Positions 58,255 through 64,000 of a stretch of DNA of 64,000 nt are shown here, one piece after another. The position numbers were made by a program, and so were the translations under genes. This DNA comes from Ceratothoa steindachneri (Eukaryota; Arthropoda; Malacostraca; Isopoda; Cymothoidae), in NCBI GenBank assembly GCA_963969495.1, contig OZ018317.1, positions 220,109,997 to 220,173,996 on the forward strand, written 5' to 3'. Under the pieces are notes generated by a model, which was given only the letters and a program-made list of their open reading frames with translations, did not search any database and was not told the DNA's origin. The stretch's first letter is position 1. Each line of letters begins with the position of its first letter.

Positions 58255-59130
58255 ATGATCCTATCAAGGAACAGCACCTCTTTTATCCACTATAGCAGAA
58301 ATTCATCCTAATGATTTGGACTCTTTTATTTACTAGAACAACAGCTAATCTAAATAATTTGCAGACTCTTTTATCCACTAGAACAGAAACTCATCTTAAT
58401 AATTTAAGGACTCTTTTATTCACTAGAACAGACACTCGTGTAAATAATTTTCGTATTTATTTATCCATTAGAACAGCAACTCATTTATAAATTCAGGACT
58501 CCTTTATCTACTAGAACAAAAACTCATCTTAATAATTTAAGGACTCTTTTATTGACTAGAACAGAAACTCATCTTAATAATTTGAGGACTCTTTTATTCA
58601 CTAGAACAGCAACTCATGTAAATAATTTGCGTATTTATTTATTCATTAGAACAGCAACTCATTCATAAATTCAGGACTCCTTTATCTACTAGAACAAAAA
58701 CTCATCTTAATAATTTAAGGACTCTTTTATTCACTAGAACAGCAACTCATGTAAATAATTTGCGTATTTATTTATTCATTAGAACAGCAACTCATTCATA
58801 AATTCAGGACTCCTTTATCTACTAGAACAAAAACTCATCTTAATAATTTAAGGACTCTTTTATTCACTAGAACAGCAACTCATGTAAATAATTTGCGTAT
58901 TTATTTATTCATTAGAACAGCAACTCATTCATAAATTCAGGACTCCTTTATCTACTAGAACAAAAACTAATCTTAATAATTTAAGGACTCTTTTATTCAC
59001 TAGAACAGCAACTCATGTAAATAATTTGCGTATTTATTTATCCATTATAACAGCAACTCATTGATAAATTCAGGACTCCTTTATTCACTAGAACAGAAAC
59101 TCATCTGAATAATTTGTGGATGCTTTTGTC
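58255..59130. repeat. Satellite array with 133-bp higher-order unit of three ~44-bp monomers
   Basis: The monomer is a variant of ACTCTTTTATTCACTAGAAC followed by AGCAACTCAT and AATAATTT. Three monomer types (…TTTGCG, …AAATTCAGG, …AATTTAAGG) repeat in fixed order. The marker CATGTAAATAATTTGCG recurs at 58615, 58748, 58881 and 59014, exactly 133 bp apart. The left edge (58255-58480) shows looser monomers without the fixed order. Confidence 0.95.
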
Positions 59131-60119
59131 CACTAGATCAGTGCTTTATCTTAGAAATAGATTTAATAAATTTTGAAGTTGTAAAGTGCGATGTTTCCCT
59201 CAATTTTGGTATAAAAACTCAACAATTTTCTTGATATGTGTAAGCTTTTAACTATATTGTATGTCCTTTTTACTATGGATCTCACCTGTTCCATTAAAAC
59301 AGATGATCAATGGATGTCATGTTAATTAACTGCCTCGAGCAAGTAGGTCTTTTATTAATATTGTCCCCCACTCTTTCTTTTGTGTCTCCCACGTGAGGTA
59401 TTTCAGCACCATTTTCCAACTTCTAAGAAGTATTTTATTAATAGGAGAGAAATGTTAACTCAATAAATATGGGTGTGCTGAGAGATAAAAATATTTGAAG
59501 AAAGAGAAAAAAGAAGAAATAGTTAAAAGCTAATAAAATGGCAAATACTAATGGCTGACTCGTCAAACCTAAAATACTTTGCCTAAAAAAAAACAAATAC
59601 ACAGAGTATAGACAAATATATTTTGACTCGTCATAAATTGTTATGGTGCGTTCAAAATTCAAAAACTCAGTAACCAAGCAGAAGACCAGGCTTATTTGGA
59701 CATCTTTTGACTTCGACATGTCCGCGAAAAATACAAGTCTCAAGGTATACCTTGGACGGGAATGAATGATTGGAAAGAATAGTCAAAAAAGAAAAAAATG
59801 AAAAATGACCATAAAAAAGGTGAAAGGGGATTAAGGTCTTTTGATGTCATTATCACACGCCATTATCCCCAAATACTGAGTTGAAGAATACACATACATA
59901 CATATGTCGTCAGATGTCATTTTATCCGTCCTCCATTGATTTTTCTTCAGTAGTCCTCACCTGTAATGCGCCGTTTGCGGGGAGTTGGTGGGAACTATGT
60001 AGATGAGTCTAGCACACCCATTTACCCCCAAATGCGACATAAATGGTTCAGTAGACCCTTGAAGGGCTCCGGCTTCCAGAAAAAAATCAATTATCTTTTC
60101 CAGTGGGGTGCAACGCAAC
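59131..60119. other. No recognised gene
   Basis: AT-rich spacer; a 101-codon minus-strand frame (59438-59743) is hydrophobic and unrecognised. Confidence 0.4.
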
Positions 60120-60860
60120 GTTTTTCTTTCTACCACACATACTCAATTATATGCTTTCACACATACACTCTCACACTTTTTAACTAACTGTCACAATCTC
60201 TCTTACACAAACACTCTTTCATACTCCCACTCTTACAGACTCTCTTAAACTATACATCTAATATTGTCACCCACACACTATCTCACGCTTTTTTAAACTT
60301 AATCTCTCTCATGGTCTCTGACTCACACAGACTCTCTTCCACACACACACACTCTCTCTCTCTCTCCTCTCCACAACACCCCTAGAAGACATTTTCTAAC
60401 ACTTACAACAACTCTCTCCATCCCTTACTCTTACACACAATCTACTCTCTAACACTCGAGACATACTCTCTCAAACACTTTCTTTTACTCTCTACCACTC
60501 TCTATCTAATTCTCTCCCACACACTCAACCTCTTGATAAAGTTAGAATCTTCATATCTCACTCTCTCTCATACACACACTGTCTCTCTCAGAAAGACTCA
60601 ATCTAATCGTCTCTCTCTCACACACATACCCACCCACACCCATTCACACTCGCTCTCTTACTTTCTCTCTCAAAATCTCTTACAGTCTATATCCCTCTAC
60701 CACTCTTTCCCTATCTCTCTACCTCTTGCACCCCCCTCGCTCTTTCTATCTCTTTTTCTCTCTCTATTTATATGTATATAATCACTCTCTTTTTCTCCCC
60801 CTCTCTCTCGCGCTCTTCCTCCCCCTCCCCCTCCCTCTCTCTCCCTCTGCCAGCCCATAT
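60120..60860 (+). repeat. Pyrimidine-rich (CTCT/CACA) low-complexity block
   Basis: Runs of CTCTCT, CACACA and CCCTCC over about 740 bp with almost no G. Such tracts can form triplex (H-) DNA. Frames here (60533-60781, 60726-60989) are artefacts of composition. Confidence 0.9.
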
Positions 60861-61795
60861 AACCTCCTCTCAAATCTCACTCTTAAGGAACCCCTTTACT
60901 TGCTAACGAGGGTAGGCTTTGTTGATTTTTTAAGTTTTAATTTCCCTACCGCTCCAAGTAGGCTAATTTTTCTAAGATTTTGGGGTTAGGTACCTTTCAC
61001 ACATTTTCACTTTCTCATAACCCCATTACTTTCTGATCGAACCTTTCATTAAAGACCGTTATTAATGCTCTTATTGCTGGATGTTCAAAAGGATGCCTCT
61101 ATTGATTGTCGACTTTAAAATTAGGAATGAAATATCACTTCCACTTCATTCGGATAACGTTTACATATCCCCCTCTTGAAGCTTGTTGAGTGATGGTGAT
61201 CACCATTCAATACAGTCGCCTGTCTCCGTGTAGTTGTTGCATTAGCCGGCGTCCTTTGCCCTCTCTTGTAATTAGGTCAGGCCGACGGTCGAATCGCAAA
61301 CAAAATGAGTCTCTAAGCTAACGTGAGGTCTGGTCGAGAATGGCGCGTCTCGGACGCTGCTACCATGACGTAGTCTATAGAGGATGTCAGAATGCAGTCA
61401 AGCCGGCTTGAGCTGTTCCCAAATTAATTGGGGGATGGGGGGGAGCGCTTACCAGCGGAAGGGGGTGTTGTCCATGTTTGTTTTTAACTGACTTTGTCTG
61501 TTTTTTTTTCTCGGTTATAAATATAGCTCACAACATTCGTTTGATAGGAGTTTAACTGTTTTTTAAAGGGTTTCACCCTCCTTTCATTTGCTAAATGATA
61601 GATGCAGAATAGATAGATTTCCTGAAATAATTTTAACAATCAGTAGCGAAAAGGAATAGGGATAAAATGATTGCTGCAGGCAATCTCATCATCCCGAAAT
61701 TGTAGGCTTGAAAGAGCACATTCGAGCTGTTAAGAACCAAGGTAGTCAATCCCGCGTCAAAGTTATTACTCCACGTCCCGCCTAGGTGGTCGTCG
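60861..61795. other. No recognised gene
   Basis: Mixed-composition spacer; GC rises near 61200-61460 without a recognisable frame. Confidence 0.4.
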
Positions 61796-61990
61796 CGGAA
61801 GGCTGATACATATTTTGGGGACAAGTTCATAATAAAATAGCGTCGGTTTTGGGTGTTCTAGTCGAAGCCTCTTGTGCATCAAAACAAGCGACAGCAGCTC
61901 CTCTCGACTCCTCTGCTTGAAGTAGTCAAAATGATGAAGGTTGATTGCATCTTCGTTGAAGAAAGATTCATTCGGAATTGTGCTTTAGGA
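61796..61990 (-). pseudogene. Dispersed repeat C, copy 2, with coding trace
   Basis: Better preserved partner of 57777-57965. The minus strand reads ESFFNEDAINLHHFDYFKQR, then SREELLSLVLMHKRLRLEHP; in another frame NLSPKYVSAFRDDHLGGTWS continues to 61633. Conserved peptides rather than only DNA suggest former coding. Family not recognised. Confidence 0.5.
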
Positions 61991-62815
61991 GGGGGGTACA
62001 AAAGGAGGAATATATCACAAGATTGAGTGAATGGAAAAGACATACACTTGCATAACTTCTAAAGAAGATTCGCAATACAGAACCTACCATTAGGAAACTG
62101 GGAAGTGGTAGTCTAAAGCAGCTAAATTTTCCGAAAAAAGAAATAACATAATTAATAAAATCTGCTCTTACGAAGACAAAGCAGGGAGTGATTTATCCTA
62201 ACGGATAATTGCAAAAAAATCTGAATAATGGTGAGTTCTGTGCAACGTGTAGTGAAATCTCAGAATATAAGAATTCCTACTTGAAAAAAAACAAGATGAT
62301 GTTAAGGAGATACTGTTAACAGATGAGAAGGATTTTATACTGGAAGTTCCATGAAACCGTCAAAAGTGACGTTGTCTACGGGTTGCGAGCCATTAGGATT
62401 TAAACAAATTCGTGATATCTGAAGAAGTTTCGTGGAGCAGGAAACTTACATTTATTTTATTTAAGTCGAAAAAGCAAAAGTGAATTCAACAAATTACATA
62501 AATTTTTAGTGAATGTTGTTGCCAGACTGTCGCCGTCTCTTTACACTGCAATTCGATGAATTATTCGATATGGGAGCTGCTGTATGAGAAGGTTTATGGC
62601 GAACAGGCGCGAAAAATTTACCTAACCTTAATTAAAAAGAAAAATACTACATTCATGTCAATAAATTGACATTAATTGGGTAAATTGAAACATCTCTGTA
62701 TGGAAGAAGAGACTCCTATTGTTTGTCAACAGAATAGTAGTCCAATTGATCATTTACTAAAATAAATAAGATATCAGTTGTATTTTAGCGCTATTTTAGT
62801 GTTTTATATTGCAAG
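61991..62815. other. No recognised gene
   Basis: AT-rich spacer. Confidence 0.4.
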
Positions 62816-63553
62816 AAAAATATATATCTGAGACAAGGTATTGTGTGGGTATGGGCACGATGTTGCTACAAGACGTAATCCGCCTGCTACGTGATCTTTT
62901 TGGCCTAGGGAACGACTTTCTTGACCAAAAGTCCCTGCAATCGGCCGCGGTGAGCCTATAACCGGCCGCGAACAACACCGGCGGCATCTTCTCTCCATTT
63001 GAAACCATGTAGCTAAGCATTATCACGAATGCCACGGGCTTGATCGTGAGCATGCATCGAACCTCAGAGACATCATGGCTATTGCTTAACACGCGGTCGT
63101 TCTGTTTGTTGATCAGCGGATCGACCATGAAAGTTATTTCATCAGAAAAGATGAGAATTCGATTGCAATGAAACTTCAAATCGATGAGAAGGCAACGACA
63201 GTGCTACCGACGTTGTTCTTGCATACAATTGGTGAATACAGCTCCTTCCAGGCACCTCAAGCTCTTGCCGCCCTCATCATTGAAGGCCCTGGACACTGTG
63301 GCCACCGAAATGTTCGCGAGCGCAGTCATTTTGAGTTTTCGAGTACTTTCGAAGGCCTCTATTACAGCCAAACGGCTGGTAACATGAAGTCTGCCTGAAT
63401 GAGGTCAATCTTTAAGGTTTTTTCCCGTTCTTGACCTTCCCACAACTCTGTGAAATGTCATACAGCTGACGTTGAGGCGTTTGGCGATGTCGGACTTGTT
63501 GTGGCCCATGCGCAGGAGAGCAGAAATCTTGATTCTTTTCACATCCATCTCGA
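62816..63553 (-). pseudogene. Tc1/mariner-group (maT/IS630-like) transposase remnant
   Basis: The minus strand starts at 63553 with MDVKRIKISALLRMGHNKSD, then IAKRLNVSCMTFHRVV, a helix-turn-helix start; that frame stops after KNLKD. In shifted frames NISVATVSRAFNDEGGKS-like sequence leads to 63179-62796. There, RILIFSDEITFMVDPLINKQ carries the first catalytic Asp (FSDE), NDRVLSNSHDVSEVR follows, and MVSNGEKMPPVLFAAGYRL. The second catalytic block survives only as ADYVL-QHRAHTHT in another frame, where the family has QQDGAPAHT. The 3' third is missing. Distinct from the two mariner copies at 2.5 and 21 kb. Confidence 0.8.
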
Positions 63554-64000
63554 CACAACTGCACACAATAGAAAAGACGTTTTATAGACACGTGCTAAGA
63601 ATGCAGGACTTTAAATTTTTTGAGTAAATCTTTACTATCACACATAAGCCTGTCGAAAGATCAAAAGACCGAGTGTTAAGGAACGTTTGCAAAACCCGGT
63701 ATGTCGTTCATATATGGCAAACTGGGTTGACAATTTTTCATTGGCCAAAACTCATTAAAATTTACTTGGCAGCATTCTTGAACTTTTTTGATTTCTGTGA
63801 GGCTGCTCCCTTTTTAAATGTGGCATCCACCCAGGAGATGACATTTTCTTTCAACATATCCAAATAAGCATGTTGTTTTATTCTTATCAAGTCATCAAAG
63901 AAGATGAGAAATGTTTTTTAGCAAGCTGATGTTACGCCCTTGCACATCATTACTGAATCTGAATTCTGTCTTCTGAAAGGTTTCCGCTGTTTAACCCAAA
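63554..64000. other. No recognised gene
   Basis: Sequence to the window edge. It may contain the 5' terminus of the transposon remnant, but no inverted repeat was confirmed. Confidence 0.4.

Noticed and set aside
59438..59743. 101-codon minus-strand hydrophobic frame as a gene
   Set aside because: AT-rich composition, no recognisable motif, no second copy.
60533..60989. Ser/Leu/Thr-rich open frames
   Set aside because: They come from CTCT/CACA low complexity.

Overview
This is an AT-rich, gene-poor stretch of animal genome. The only coding matter I can recognise is decayed transposable elements, mostly split by frameshifts and stops. The mix points to an invertebrate metazoan: Penelope-like elements with GIY-YIG domains, CR1/L2-type LINEs, a metazoan Ty3/gypsy element, mariner, Tc1, hAT, tRNA-derived SINE-like heads and a dozen long (TA)n arrays. 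I cannot name the species; a crustacean or mollusc would fit, but that is inference. No intact host gene, rRNA or convincing functional tRNA was found.

Layout. 1-5.7 kb: silence, an internally deleted mariner (2507-3380), a (TA)n tract, a Penelope-like tail, and a solo LTR with a perfect 5-bp target duplication (4244-5709). 5.8-8.7 kb: AT minisatellite, a broken Lys-rich reading frame, a Penelope-like fragment whose 5' part is inverted, and a GC-richer region of unknown nature. 8.7-13.9 kb: a minus-strand Ty3/gypsy-type element in which integrase lies upstream of reverse transcriptase (gag-PR-INT-RT-RH, the Gmr1-type order), with a LINE inserted into its gag. 14.5-22.3 kb: (TA)n arrays bracketing a small repeat, a Penelope-like RT joined to a LINE fragment, a second solo LTR of the same family in opposite orientation (19098-20527), a 22-bp-arm hairpin, and a second mariner. 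22.3-30.8 kb: mostly silent apart from a broken copy of an uncharacterised cysteine-rich gene family (26323-27956) and short tandem repeats. 30.9-37.2 kb: SINE-like unit, Tc1 and hAT remnants, a palindromic MITE inside (TA)n, another SINE-like unit, and a second copy of the uncharacterised family. 39.5-49.4 kb: a Penelope-like 3' half, several (TA)n arrays, two non-autonomous inverted-repeat elements, a hAT BED-finger fragment and two CR1/L2-like LINEs. 49.4-64 kb: mostly silent, with dispersed repeat pairs, a divergent minisatellite, a 133-bp higher-order satellite (58255-59130), a pyrimidine-rich block and a third Tc1/mariner-group remnant.

Nothing here works as an operon or pathway. The connecting themes are nested insertion, (TA)n arrays that start at element ends, and non-autonomous derivatives. 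The strongest leads are the integrase-first gypsy element, the conserved 26-nt CTGANGA...GAAA module found three times near (TA)n tracts, the pair of solo LTRs with exact target duplications, and the two mariner copies that share one nonsense codon.
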